Positions 26,809-36,085 are shown, numbered from the stretch's first letter. The stretch: 57,975 nt of DNA from Vampirovibrionales bacterium (GCA_025449835.1 JANWIO010000059.1:1-57975), one strand, 5' to 3'. Notes: a model not told the origin generated them from the sequence alone. A program made the numbers and translations.

Positions 26809-27571
26809 ACCCCTTTTGTTAATGCTAGACTACGATGGGACATTGACCCCCATTGTGCCCCATTTTGACCAAGCCCAGGTTTCTCAAGATCAGATTGACG
26901 TTTTAAGAAAATTGGCATCCTTGCCAGCGGTCCAATTGGCCATTGTCAGTGGCCGATCTGTTCCGCAATTGCGCTTTTTCTTAATGGACTTAGCCGGAGA
27001 GTCCCTTTATTTGGTGGGGCTTCATGGGGGAGAAGTGTATGACTTTCAGTCAGAGCAGTTTTTGGAAGAACCCGACTCAAGCTATAAGCATAGCATTGAA
27101 GCTTTAAAGCAGTATCTTGAAAAAGCTGGCATTCATCAAGTGAAAGGGGTTGCTCTTGAAGATAAAAATTATTCATTGGGCGTCCATTACCGACAAGCAT
27201 CCCCCGAAGATGCAGAAAAAGCCCTTGGTTGCTTAAGAGAGGGAATGAAAACATTAGGACTTTCCCTATCTTTTATTTTGCGTCCCGGCAAACAGCTTTT
27301 AGAGGCGGTTCCTAAAGGATTTAATAAAGGGGTTGCTGTTGATCATTTGCTACCCCTGGCGACAAAACGTTTTGGCCAAGGGCCTAGTCTGACTTATATT
27401 GGTGATGACGTGACCGATTTTGATGCTTTTCGCCAGGTAAATGCCCATGGGGGACAATCCATTTATGTGGGTCAAATTCTTCCCGAAGATTCACCACCTG
27501 TGGCTCAGGTTTTGCCGAATGTGCAAGCTGTGTATGATTTTTTAGAACGAAATATTCTTTCTGCGGTGTGA
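26795..27571 (+). CDS. otsB: Trehalose-6-phosphate phosphatase
   Basis: A HAD-superfamily phosphatase that releases trehalose, an osmoprotectant and stress solute. Seen: HAD motif I LDYDGTLTP close to the N-terminus, motif II IVSGR, and motif III/IV YIGDDVTDFDAF. I chose ATG 26795 (MTMPKPLLLMLDYDGT); 26801 is equally possible, while the longest open frame from 26738 would add 19 residues translated from within otsA. It overlaps the end of otsA by 14 bases. Length about 258 residues. Confidence 0.92.
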   Translation: MTMPKPLLLMLDYDGTLTPIVPHFDQAQVSQDQIDVLRKLASLPAVQLAIVSGRSVPQLRFFLMDLAGESLYLVGLHGGEVYDFQSEQFLEEPDSSYKHSIEALKQYLEKAGIHQVKGVALEDKNYSLGVHYRQASPEDAEKALGCLREGMKTLGLSLSFILRPGKQLLEAVPKGFNKGVAVDHLLPLATKRFGQGPSLTYIGDDVTDFDAFRQVNAHGGQSIYVGQILPEDSPPVAQVLPNVQAVYDFLERNILSAV

Positions 27572-27638
27572 ATACTGCCGGAGATAACGGCCAATTATAC
27601 AGTGGGGATAGAATCCGCTTCTGGCAAAAGAAAGCGAG

Positions 27639-27668
27639 TTCCCATGAAATCAAAAGAATCGCTATAAT
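27639..27668 (+). promoter_or_regulatory. Promoter ahead of the 27715 gene
   Basis: A perfect TATAAT at 27663-27668 with a weak TTCCCA (27639-27644) 18 bases upstream. It separates the TPR gene pair from the trehalose operon. Confidence 0.4.
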
Positions 27669-27714
27669 GAAGTAACTAAATGATGGATATCCTTGGGAGG
27701 ACCCAATTTGTTCC

Positions 27715-28155
27715 ATGGGGAATAATCTTCCTGCAGATCAAGCGGCCCGGCGCTTTTATGCATCCTTGATGGAAAGTCAGTGCCAAGTGAGTTGGTCTTT
27801 TTTTTCAAAGACAACGCAAAATAAATTTGCGGAATGGGCCTTGCATGACCTCTACCAACGGAATCAGGAGGCTGCGAAAGCTGCCAATTTAGGAATTAAA
27901 GAAGTAAAGCTTATGTTTGAGCGAAATGACCCAATGCTCCTCAAGTTTTTTTGGCGCCGCTTTTTCTTTGCCAGTGGGGCAAATGAAATTTATCGCTTGG
28001 GCTATTTTAGTATCGACTCGGTGAAGGGAAAAACAGCCGTGGTTAAGGTAACATTAAAATATCCCAATGGGCAGGTTCGAGAGATTGGACTTCCCATGGT
28101 GGAAGAACGTGGCGGATGGAAACTGGCCTATGTTGAAAACAAATTGCCGTTTTAG
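27715..28155 (+). CDS. Hypothetical NTF2-like protein, 146 aa
   Basis: A 146-residue protein whose layout (two helices, then alternating strands ending in GGWKLAYVENKLPF) resembles the NTF2/SnoaL-like fold found in many DUF4878-type bacterial proteins; this is a structural guess, not a firm family match. No signal peptide or catalytic motif. A GGGAGG ribosome site lies about 14 bases before the ATG. It is 15 bases ahead of the TPR gene and probably co-transcribed with it. Confidence 0.6.
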   Translation: MGNNLPADQAARRFYASLMESQCQVSWSFFSKTTQNKFAEWALHDLYQRNQEAAKAANLGIKEVKLMFERNDPMLLKFFWRRFFFASGANEIYRLGYFSIDSVKGKTAVVKVTLKYPNGQVREIGLPMVEERGGWKLAYVENKLPF

Positions 28156-28170
28156 AAAGGATAGGTTGAA

Positions 28171-30420
28171 ATGGTAAGCAGTCGATTTTTGCAGTTTAAG
28201 GTTCACAAGGCCTTTTTATGGGCCAGTGCTTTAATTTGCCTGGTTCCCCTGGTGCAGATGCCATGTTTTGCGCAAGAATCCCAACTGCCTCCCATGAGTC
28301 AGCAAAACCAAAATGTAGAGAATGGGAATGGCCAGCAAGCCTCTAGCCAATACTATTATGACTACATGCAAAAGGCGATGGATTTTTATAATAAGTCCGA
28401 TTATGGTCAGGCCATTGATTTGATGAAAAAAGCCTTACAACTCTCTCCCAATAACCCCTCTGTTATTAACAATCTGGCAGCAAGCTTAATTCAACAAGGG
28501 GTTTATTACCAAAACACTAAAAAAGACTACAAAAAGGCCGTTGATGATTACCGTCAGGGGCTCTTTTACATGGTATATGACTGGCCTGATGGGGTGCTGA
28601 TGTCTCCTCAGGTGTCGCAAAATGTTAAAATTCTTCGCCTTAACATTGATAATGCCATGAAAAGCCTGAGAGAACCTACTGAAGACTGGAAATGGCATCT
28701 GAAAACAGCCTGGGACTTGAGACGTAAAGGGCAATTGGAAGAAGCCATGGTGGAGTATGGCTGGGTAACCCAGTTAAACCCCCGGGATTCAGAGGCATGG
28801 CTTGCCCAAGGTGATATTTATCGGGTGAAACAAAATCCGGGAAAAGCGGCAAGTGCTTATCAAAAAGCCATTGATACCGCATCATCTCCTACCGATGATT
28901 TATATGTGAAGCTGGGAACGGCTCTGTTGCAAAATGGTGATCCCGAAAAAGCCGTGACGATGTATAACAAAGCTTTGTCCATTAATCCGAAAAATCAAGA
29001 TGCTTTATTGGCCCTTGAACAGGTTTGGAACAAAGAAATTGTCTTAAACCCTCGCAATATGTCGGCGCATTTAAACTTAGGAGCTGTGTATCAGCAGTTG
29101 GGAAATTATGATGATGCCTTTGCCCAATATCAAGTGGCCGATCGCTTAACCCCCAATAATCCTTTGGTTAAGCTAGACTTAGGGAGTCTTTACCAGGCCA
29201 AGGGTCAGTTAAATCAAGCATTGTCCATGTATAACGCTGTTCTACAGCAGGATCCCAACAATACCCAGGCCATGTTGTATAAAGCCGATATCTTAGAGCA
29301 GCAAGGAAATCATCAGGAAGCAGCCCAATTGCTTCAAAACGCCTTACAGGGCAGTTCTGATAAAAAGCAAGTGTTAAATCAACTGATGGCGATTTATAAA
29401 ACCGAAGGGGATCCTCAAAAAATTAAAATGGGCTGGGAACGTTATGCCAACACGTTTCCCCAAGACGCCTCGATTCAGTATCAAGCTGGATTAGCCCTTC
29501 ACGAAATTAAAGATTATGCCGATGCGGTCACCTATTATCAGCGGGCGGCTGACTTAAATCCCCAGATGTCGGATGCTTATGCCAATATGGGCGCTGCCCT
29601 TCATGCCATGCATCAAGATAAAGAAGCGTTAACGGCTTTAAAAAGGGCGTTAAGTCTTGATCCTACTTTACAACAAGTTAAAAGCCTCATTGCGGCTATT
29701 GGGCAACAATCGGGCTCGGAAGCGTTGGTGAAGGCTGCACAGCTTCATGAACAGGGGAAATATCAAGAGGCGCTGAAATACTATGAACAAGCCCTTAAAG
29801 AAGATCCCAATAATGCCGATATCGAGGCTCGGTATGGCTTGGCCTTACAGGCTTTAAATAAAGATAAAGAAGCTTCAGCGGCCTATGACCAAGCCATTGC
29901 TTTGGCACCGGATAATGGGACCTATTATTATTACAAAGGCACCTTATTTGATTCGCAAAATCAAGATGATACCGCCAAAAAGCTTTATGAAAAAGCATTG
30001 GCGCTGGATCCCAGTTTAACCCAAGCCAAGCAAGCTTTAAGTGCCCTTGCAAGTACGGCCACGGATAGTCAGTTGGATGATGCATTGGCAGCCTACAACA
30101 AAAAGCAATATGAGACGGCTTTAAATACGATTGATACCGTTTTAAAGACAGATCCCAATAATGCAACCGCTTACTATTACAAGGGCTTGGTATATGATGC
30201 CCAGAAGAAGCTGGAGCCTGCCAGAAGCGCTTATGCCAAAGCCATTGCTTTAAACCCACAAAACAGTGATGCTGTTTATGCGTTGGCGGTGGTACTGGAT
30301 ACCCAAGGGGAAAAATTGGAGGCCAAGAAAGCGTATCAACAGTTTCTCGGCCTGAAAAAGAACCAGCCGGAAGATACCTACATGAAATATGCCAAACAGC
30401 GGGTCTCTTCTCTCAAATAA
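28171..30420 (+). CDS. Exported TPR-repeat protein, 749 aa
   Basis: A long tetratricopeptide-repeat protein. The N-terminus is a Sec signal peptide (basic start, hydrophobic ALICLVPLVQM, cleavage likely after CFA), so it is periplasmic or surface-exposed. From about residue 70 to the end there are roughly fifteen TPR units, recognisable by repeats such as AVTMYNKALSINPKNQDAL and ALKYYEQALKEDPNNADIE. The middle carries a Tyr-rich YYDYM segment before the first repeats. TPR arrays scaffold protein complexes; the partner is unknown. Ribosome site AAAGGATAGG precedes the ATG. A weak hairpin (TTTCTT/AAGAAA) follows the stop. Confidence 0.85.
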   Translation: MVSSRFLQFKVHKAFLWASALICLVPLVQMPCFAQESQLPPMSQQNQNVENGNGQQASSQYYYDYMQKAMDFYNKSDYGQAIDLMKKALQLSPNNPSVINNLAASLIQQGVYYQNTKKDYKKAVDDYRQGLFYMVYDWPDGVLMSPQVSQNVKILRLNIDNAMKSLREPTEDWKWHLKTAWDLRRKGQLEEAMVEYGWVTQLNPRDSEAWLAQGDIYRVKQNPGKAASAYQKAIDTASSPTDDLYVKLGTALLQNGDPEKAVTMYNKALSINPKNQDALLALEQVWNKEIVLNPRNMSAHLNLGAVYQQLGNYDDAFAQYQVADRLTPNNPLVKLDLGSLYQAKGQLNQALSMYNAVLQQDPNNTQAMLYKADILEQQGNHQEAAQLLQNALQGSSDKKQVLNQLMAIYKTEGDPQKIKMGWERYANTFPQDASIQYQAGLALHEIKDYADAVTYYQRAADLNPQMSDAYANMGAALHAMHQDKEALTALKRALSLDPTLQQVKSLIAAIGQQSGSEALVKAAQLHEQGKYQEALKYYEQALKEDPNNADIEARYGLALQALNKDKEASAAYDQAIALAPDNGTYYYYKGTLFDSQNQDDTAKKLYEKALALDPSLTQAKQALSALASTATDSQLDDALAAYNKKQYETALNTIDTVLKTDPNNATAYYYKGLVYDAQKKLEPARSAYAKAIALNPQNSDAVYALAVVLDTQGEKLEAKKAYQQFLGLKKNQPEDTYMKYAKQRVSSLK

Positions 30421-30522
30421 GTTTCTTCAAACAAGAAAGTAATGATCGTTTGCATTTTGCAAAATCGAGCTTTTTCGATATTGTAAAATGACATTCATCA
30501 AATTTTGAGGGGGAGATACAAT

Positions 30523-32085
30523 ATGATTCAATCCATACCCTTGAGCCAGCCCGTTAAGCCCCGATTTGGAACGACGAAAAAAGCATGCACACGTCGCGGC
30601 TTTTTAAACGCGATGCTGTTGACTGCCGGGATTTCCTTGGTTGGAAATACGGGCATACAAAAACCACTGGTTGCCGATCAATTTACAAAAACTGCTGCAG
30701 CAACACCGGTTTCCAACGAAGATACCCCAAAAACCGCCCAACGCTTTGAGCAACTGGTGGGGCGTTATATCAATGAAGCGCCCGGCACACAGAAAGCATT
30801 GGAAAATTTTCAAAAAAACTTGCAGCTGATTAATCCAAAAGAACTCACACCGGAGTATCAAGGGCTTTATATGCTCTTTGATCATCACCTTCAGCGAAAC
30901 GTTTTTGACTTAGAAGAAGGCGATGCCTTAAAAGACCTTGGGGTCAAGCTGGTTCGTCCGAAAACACTTGAAGATCGACTTTGGAAACATCGAATATACC
31001 CCAAACCTTCAGAAAAGCTTTTAGCTGAAGGAATTGGGAAACGTCGTTATGATGCCCTTTTAAAAATTGATAATTTTGTGAATTTAGATAGCGAAGGGTT
31101 AATTCGCTTGGCAAAATCGCAATATGATGCCATTGAAGCCCAGATGAAAAAAATTGCCAAACAGATTGATCCCAATAAAGACTGGCGAGAAGTTTATCAA
31201 TCGATTCGTAAAGATCATCCCAAACAGGACGAACTTTTAAAAACATATCGGGATGAAGTTCAGAAAGCTCGCACTTTTTTACTGGAGAAAGACTTGGTCA
31301 CGATTCCGCCAGACCATTTGCGTGTCATTGAAACCCCAGATTATTATAAAGATTCAATTCCCTTTGCGGCGTATCTGGGAGGGCCCAATGGCTCTGGCAT
31401 CTTTATGGTGACCACGGTGTTGGACAAAGATCCGGCAAAAGCCGAAGAACAACTGCGAACCCATAATTATGGGTTTATTCCATCCGTGACGGTACATGAA
31501 ACCATGCCAGGGCATCATGTGCAGCATATTCACGACGATTTGGTCAATATTGATGTGACAAATCCCAAACAACAAACCTTTGCCCAGATTTTGGACATGG
31601 TTCCGGAAAGCACCTTTTTTGTGGAAGGGTGGGGCGTTTACAGTGAAGAAATGATGCATGAGCAAGGGTTTTTCAAAAAACCTGAGGTCGAGTTGGTGGC
31701 GATGCGCAATTTGTTGTGGCGGGCCGCACGGGCATGGATTGATCCGCAGGTTCACACCGGAAAGATGAAGTATGATGAAGCCGTTGATTTTCTCGTGAAA
31801 AATGTGGTCATGGAGCGAGATCGTGCAGAAGTTGAGGTCAACCGATACTTTCAGCATCCTTCAGCCGTGGCCAGCTATATGGTGGGAAGCCTTCAGATTC
31901 AGCAACTGCGAAAACAGGTTCAAAATGCGGAAGCCCAACAGTTCAAATTAAAAGCGTTTCACGATAATCTACTCAATGGCAAAGAATTACCGGTGCCGGT
32001 CTTGGCAAAAATGCGCTTTAATCAGGATTTGGTGTTGCAGAATGCACCGATAGCTGTAGAGCAATCGGCTAAAGTGAAACAATAA
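30523..32085 (+). CDS. DUF885 family metallopeptidase-like protein with Tat-type signal
   Basis: A DUF885 protein of 520 residues, related to zinc peptidases. The motif VHETMPGHHVQ (HExxPGHH) supplies likely metal ligands, with a downstream glutamate in FVEGWGVYSEEM. The N-terminus has a twin-arginine motif TRRGFL (residues 23-28) followed by a hydrophobic stretch, so export by the Tat pathway is likely. Unusually, about 22 residues precede the twin arginines and contain a PRFG tag. I chose ATG 30523, which has a GGGGGAGA ribosome site; the TTG at 30505 would lie over that site. Confidence 0.82.
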   Translation: MIQSIPLSQPVKPRFGTTKKACTRRGFLNAMLLTAGISLVGNTGIQKPLVADQFTKTAAATPVSNEDTPKTAQRFEQLVGRYINEAPGTQKALENFQKNLQLINPKELTPEYQGLYMLFDHHLQRNVFDLEEGDALKDLGVKLVRPKTLEDRLWKHRIYPKPSEKLLAEGIGKRRYDALLKIDNFVNLDSEGLIRLAKSQYDAIEAQMKKIAKQIDPNKDWREVYQSIRKDHPKQDELLKTYRDEVQKARTFLLEKDLVTIPPDHLRVIETPDYYKDSIPFAAYLGGPNGSGIFMVTTVLDKDPAKAEEQLRTHNYGFIPSVTVHETMPGHHVQHIHDDLVNIDVTNPKQQTFAQILDMVPESTFFVEGWGVYSEEMMHEQGFFKKPEVELVAMRNLLWRAARAWIDPQVHTGKMKYDEAVDFLVKNVVMERDRAEVEVNRYFQHPSAVASYMVGSLQIQQLRKQVQNAEAQQFKLKAFHDNLLNGKELPVPVLAKMRFNQDLVLQNAPIAVEQSAKVKQ

Positions 32086-32106
32086 TCCCTTTTCTCAAGA
32101 TTAAAA

Positions 32107-32922
32107 TTACGTTTTTGAGACAGGGATAGGCCGTTGCGACTTGGAAATGCCTAGTCCAAAAAGGGCAAAGTCGTATTTTGCCGGATCTTCTGGGCAAAAT
32201 CTGCGAAAGTATTGGGTAATTTCTTCAGCCGTTTTCCAGTCATTGGATTTTCGTCGGGTAATCTTGAATTCACGGGCCATGGTGGCCACGTGGGTATCCA
32301 GTGGGATGATGAGTTCTGAAGGGGGCGTAATATCCTTCCAAAGACCCAGATCGACGCTGTCATGACGAATCATCCAACGTAAAAACATATTAAAGCGTTT
32401 GGCTGCGCTATTTTGCAGTGGGTCGGCCAGCAGGAACTTTAGCCCGTAGGTGCTAGGTGAAGCAATCGTACCGCCTTCTAAAATAACTTGGCGAAACTCA
32501 TGAATACTGGTTTTAAGGCACTGTGTGTTGGTATAAACATCGGTCCAGAGGGCTTTAAGGCTCCCATAGGTTTGATAAACCTCAGAAAGCCGCTGTAGGA
32601 GAAAAAGCAGGTCTGTTTCTGTGTTGAATCGGTAATAAAACCCGTTGAACTGTTTTTTGAGATCTTTGGGAGAAGCCTGCAATAGAGAAGAAACCGGTTG
32701 CTCACCAAAGGGCTGAAAAAGCTGTGTTAGGGTCTCTAAGATTTTTTCACGTCGCCCGTAGCTAAATAGCGCCGCGAGAAAAGCAACCATTTCAGCATCT
32801 CGCCAATCCGGGCTTTGGAGATAGCGATGCGGAAAAGAAATGGGATCGTTGGGAATAAACGCTGGGTTGTTATAACGCTCGCTCAGATCATCCCAGTCTT
32901 GTTTTGAAAGCTTTGAAGGCAT
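32107..32922 (-). CDS. TIGR02757 (DUF2400) family protein
   Basis: A 271-residue protein matching the conserved TIGR02757 family by its N-terminal pattern DPISFPHRY and DAEMVAFLAALFSYGRREKI, and by PLDTHVATMAREF toward the C-terminus. The latter and the helical layout resemble HhH-GPD base-excision glycosylases, but function is not established. Its ATG overlaps the exodeoxyribonuclease stop (TAATG), giving a two-gene DNA-repair-flavoured unit. It converges with the DUF885 gene. Confidence 0.75.
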   Translation of the reverse strand: MPSKLSKQDWDDLSERYNNPAFIPNDPISFPHRYLQSPDWRDAEMVAFLAALFSYGRREKILETLTQLFQPFGEQPVSSLLQASPKDLKKQFNGFYYRFNTETDLLFLLQRLSEVYQTYGSLKALWTDVYTNTQCLKTSIHEFRQVILEGGTIASPSTYGLKFLLADPLQNSAAKRFNMFLRWMIRHDSVDLGLWKDITPPSELIIPLDTHVATMAREFKITRRKSNDWKTAEEITQYFRRFCPEDPAKYDFALFGLGISKSQRPIPVSKT

Positions 32923-33698
32923 TATAAACTCAATTCAAGGCTTACAGGGCAATGATCCGACCCCATCACCCCTTGATGAATGTCCGCATGGGAGAGTTGT
33001 GATTCTAAATTGGGAGACGTAAAGAAATAATCGATGCGCCACCCGACGTTTCGCTCCCGGGCTCGGCTTCGTACATTCCACCACGAATATTGATGCGGTT
33101 CATCCCCATGGACCATCCGAAATGTATCTTGGTACCCTTCATTAACAAATTTATCCATCCAGGCCCTTTCAATGGGGAGAAAACCCGAAATTTTTTCATT
33201 TTCCTTAGGTCGGGCCAAGTCGATGGGTTTGTGGGCCGTGTTGAAATCCCCACAAACAATGAGTTTCTTTCCTTGCGATTTATACTGATTAAATACGTCT
33301 AAAAAGGCGTCGTAAAAGGCCAGCTTGTATTGAAGCCTATCGTCTCCTCGTTGTCCGTTGGGGAAATAGATATTAAACAGTGTGAAATCCGGGTATTCTG
33401 CAATGAGTGTTCGTCCTTCGGTATCAAACGGAGGAACACCAAGGCCTTCTTGAACCTTTAAGGGCGCTTCTTTGGTAAAAATCGCAACGCCACTATAGCC
33501 TTTTTTCTCTGCATGGGTCCAATAAGAAGTATAACCAGGAATATGCATTAAGGCCGGTGTTAAGAGATCACTGCTAATTTTGGTTTCCTGAAGCCCTAGA
33601 ATGTCTGGTTGTGTTGCTTCAACCCATTCTAAAAACCCTTTTTTATGAACAGAGCGGATTCCATTGACATTCCATGAATAAAGTTTTTGTTTTCCCAT
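32922..33698 (-). CDS. xth: Exodeoxyribonuclease III / AP endonuclease
   Basis: An ExoIII-family AP endonuclease for base-excision repair. Seen: SWNVNGIRS at the N-terminus, LGLQETKIS with the metal-binding Glu, the active-site GDFNTAHKPIDLARP, and the terminal GSDHCPVSLEL with the catalytic Asp-His pair. Length 258 residues is normal. AAGGAG precedes the ATG. The window also holds nfo, an unrelated AP endonuclease, 2.6 kb downstream. Confidence 0.92.
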   Translation of the reverse strand: MGKQKLYSWNVNGIRSVHKKGFLEWVEATQPDILGLQETKISSDLLTPALMHIPGYTSYWTHAEKKGYSGVAIFTKEAPLKVQEGLGVPPFDTEGRTLIAEYPDFTLFNIYFPNGQRGDDRLQYKLAFYDAFLDVFNQYKSQGKKLIVCGDFNTAHKPIDLARPKENEKISGFLPIERAWMDKFVNEGYQDTFRMVHGDEPHQYSWWNVRSRARERNVGWRIDYFFTSPNLESQLSHADIHQGVMGSDHCPVSLELSL

Positions 33699-33916
33699 AC
33701 AGCGGTGACTCCTTGCGACTCAGCATGATAGCTGCTTATACGCTACCACATATTGAGGATGGAAAAAACAAAATAGATTTTGAGGCGTGAAGCAAAGGAA
33801 ATGACTTCTGTAGCCGGGTCCTTTCCCTCCCCGGCACCCCTCCCTCTTTTTGTGGGCTTCGTCCCACGTCCCCTTTATTGTTTTCCTTTTGCACTTCGTT
33901 CCAATTTTTTAAGGCA
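33699..33916. other. Intergenic region with two GC-rich hairpins
   Basis: Between the protease end and xth. It holds GCCGGG/CCCGGC (33813-33835) and GTGGG/CCCAC with loop CTTCGT (33852-33867), separated by a pyrimidine-rich run. Neither is followed by a U-tract in the minus direction, so they look less like intrinsic terminators than like a dispersed intergenic repeat. Confidence 0.4.
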
Positions 33917-35539
33917 TTACAGAGCTGATTCATTGGGAATATTTCCCGTTAAGGCTTTAAGTTTGGTTTTAAGCTGTAAAACATCGGCTTTAAGCTGCTC
34001 ATATTCTTGTTCTCGTTGTTGTTGCTCAAGTTCAAGCTGTTTTAAATGTTCTGTTTCAGCTTTTTCGTGTTCTGCTTTTTCTTTTTCCAAACGCTCTTGT
34101 TCAGCTTGATCAAGTTTATTCTGCATAATTTGCGCAATCATCTTTTGCTCAAAGGCTGCCTGAAGCTTGTTTTCTTGCGCTAAGAATTTTTCTTTATCCA
34201 CCTGTTTTGCTTCGTCCGGCGTCATCATCGGAATATGCCATAAGTATTCCAGCGCGCCCTTAATGCGTTCGTTAGGAATGATAAAGCTAAAGCCGAAATC
34301 ATCTTTCAGGGTGGCTATACCCAGAAGTTTGCCATTGACCCCACTAAAGGCGCCTCCCCCAGAATTTCCACGATTTATCAACATATCAGAGGCCCAGAAG
34401 GGAGCGATACCATTGGGATATTGTTCTTTATGGCTTAAGATGCCCAAAGTGACTGTATCTTTTCTTCCAATAGGGGTGCCGATGGTAATGAGTGGGTGCC
34501 CCACATCGGTGTTTTCTGTTAAATCCGAAAACTCAGCGGGTTGGGTTAATGAAAGGAATTTGGTGCGTTCTTGTTTCTCGTCTTCAGTACCGTTGGGATC
34601 CCCTGGAACCTTAAGAAGCGCCAAGTCCAGAATATTGCCCTCTGAAAGGGCCTCATTGCCAGCATGGGTTTTGAGAACCTGAGTGGTGAAGGCAGAGTAA
34701 TTCAAAGTGCCAATGTAGGGCGCGACGCAAATAACATGGGGATTATTATCTTGGGCGAGTCCTTGCCACCCTTGCACAACATGGCCCGCGGTCAGTACAT
34801 AAGGCTGCTTGTTTTTATCTTGAATGACAACGCCAGCTCCAATGGGCTTAAGCTCTTGTGTTGCTTCATTATAATCAACGATGGTGACGGTAGAGGGTTT
34901 AATTTTTTGAACAATAGACTCAATCCGACTGGTGCCCAAGGTTTCCTGGAGCTTTTGAATCTCTGCCTTTAAGCCCTGCCCCAGGGTGCTTTGCGCCGCT
35001 TCAAGCTGTGTGTTCGAGGTGGTTAACTGGGACGAGATTTGTTGGGCTTGTGATGACAATTGACCAATGGCATTTGCGTTTCGAGTAATTTCAAAAGGAA
35101 GGCTTCTGAGTCGATTTAAGCGGTTTTCGGCGGAGGACACTCTATCTTCTACCACAAAGTGCCTTTCTGTGGCTTTTGCCTGAAATTCTTGAAGCTGAAG
35201 GTTTAGTTTATTGGAAAGATTGGTTTCCAGGTTTGCCAGTTGCGTTTTTTGATTATTGTTTTCTTCTCGGAGCGTTGAGATAGCTGTTTGAGCGTTCTGC
35301 ATCTCGTGTTGATGGGTTTTACTTTCGAGGGTGGTGTATCCGCCAAGCCCTGCAATGGTGAGGAGCCAGGCTGCCCAAGGGACCACTCGACGGGCTTTCG
35401 ATTTTAGACCGGAAGCTGGATTAGACGCTTTAGATTTTTCACTGGAAGGCTTTTCACCAAATCGGATGCGAGAAGCAGACTGTTTTAAGTGTGTTGAACG
35501 CTGTACCTGGGGTTGAAATTGAATGGGACGTGTCACCAA
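33917..35539 (-). CDS. Membrane-anchored trypsin-like serine protease with coiled coils
   Basis: A 540-residue protein. Order of parts: an N-terminal disordered segment with two tag-like sites (PIQFQP and SRIRFGEK), one membrane helix (WAAWLLTIAGLGGYTTL, about residues 54-72), a long coiled coil (about 75-200), a trypsin-like domain with His in VLTAGHVVQG, Asp in ILDLALLKVP and Ser in NRGNSGGGAF, and a C-terminal Gln/Glu-rich coiled coil (about 450-530). The complete triad suggests an active HtrA/DegP-like protease without a visible PDZ domain. The start is TTG 35539 or GTG 35536, both after AGGAG. Probably extracytoplasmic quality control; substrate unknown. Confidence 0.82.
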   Translation of the reverse strand: MVTRPIQFQPQVQRSTHLKQSASRIRFGEKPSSEKSKASNPASGLKSKARRVVPWAAWLLTIAGLGGYTTLESKTHQHEMQNAQTAISTLREENNNQKTQLANLETNLSNKLNLQLQEFQAKATERHFVVEDRVSSAENRLNRLRSLPFEITRNANAIGQLSSQAQQISSQLTTSNTQLEAAQSTLGQGLKAEIQKLQETLGTSRIESIVQKIKPSTVTIVDYNEATQELKPIGAGVVIQDKNKQPYVLTAGHVVQGWQGLAQDNNPHVICVAPYIGTLNYSAFTTQVLKTHAGNEALSEGNILDLALLKVPGDPNGTEDEKQERTKFLSLTQPAEFSDLTENTDVGHPLITIGTPIGRKDTVTLGILSHKEQYPNGIAPFWASDMLINRGNSGGGAFSGVNGKLLGIATLKDDFGFSFIIPNERIKGALEYLWHIPMMTPDEAKQVDKEKFLAQENKLQAAFEQKMIAQIMQNKLDQAEQERLEKEKAEHEKAETEHLKQLELEQQQREQEYEQLKADVLQLKTKLKALTGNIPNESAL

Positions 35540-35660
35540 CCTATCACTCCTACAATTGTCGATGTTAAAGTCATAACATCAAGGCGGTTGGATTGGAACC
35601 ATTTGGGGAAAGATTGTATAAAATATTTACAAATTTGAATTTAAAATTGAATTTTGGCTT

Positions 35661-35850
35661 AAAAAGCTCCGCCGATTCCGGCTCCGCTGGTGCGGAGGCT
35701 GTCGGGTAAAAATGGGGATAGCAACAAGGGTAAAGAAAGCTTTTCGTAGTATTTTAATAATAAAATCCCTTGTTGCGTAAGGGGCAATGGCCCCTTCGAA
35801 TGCGTCTCTTGCTAAAGAGTGGTGGGCGCTGAGAGGCTCGACTCCCGACA
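35661..35850. repeat. Left copy of a 190-bp imperfect tandem duplication
   Basis: Bases 35661-35850 match 35895-36085 with a constant offset of 234. The copy contains a CTCCGC-TGGT-GCGGAG hairpin (35682-35697), a second hairpin AAGGGGC-AATG-GCCCCTT (35779-35796), and a 3' tRNA-Val remnant. The copies differ at scattered bases, so the duplication is not recent. Open frames across both copies look non-coding. Confidence 0.8.
35820..35850 (-). pseudogene. tRNA-Val 3'-end fragment
   Basis: This 31-base stretch repeats the T-arm, acceptor 3' strand and CCA of the intact tRNA-Val. One base of the T-loop is missing and the rest of the tRNA is absent; sequence beyond 35850 is unrelated. It is either a leftover of tandem duplication or a scar of an element that once used the tRNA 3' end as attachment site. 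Confidence 0.7.
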
Positions 35851-35894
35851 CTGCCCCACTCGTCAGGTCTCGTGGGGACCCCTATTCCATTTTT

Positions 35895-36085
35895 TAAAAG
35901 CTCCGCCGATTCCGGCTCCGCTGGTGCGGAGGCTGTCGGGTAAAAATGGGGATAGCAACAAGGGTAAAGTAAACATTTCGTAGCGTTTTAAAAATTAAAT
36001 CCCTTGTTGCGTAAGGGGCGGCGGCCCCTTCGAATGCGTCTCTTGCTAAAGAGTGGTGGGCGCTGAGAGGCTCGAACTCCCGACA
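35895..36085. repeat. Right copy of the 190-bp tandem duplication
   Basis: The partner of 35661-35850; it runs from the spacer through the 3' part of the functional tRNA-Val. Hairpin stems are identical in both copies while one loop differs (GGCG here, AATG in the left copy). Confidence 0.8.
36013..36030 (-). terminator. Stem-loop downstream of tRNA-Val
   Basis: AAGGGGC and GCCCCTT form a perfect 7-bp stem with a 4-base loop, 24 bases after the tRNA 3' end in its reading direction. The following bases are only modestly T-rich, so it may be a terminator or a 3' processing element. Confidence 0.5.

Noticed and set aside
33813-33867. Intrinsic terminators after the trypsin-like protease
   Set aside because: Both hairpins lack a U-tract in the protease's direction; they are reported only as intergenic hairpins.
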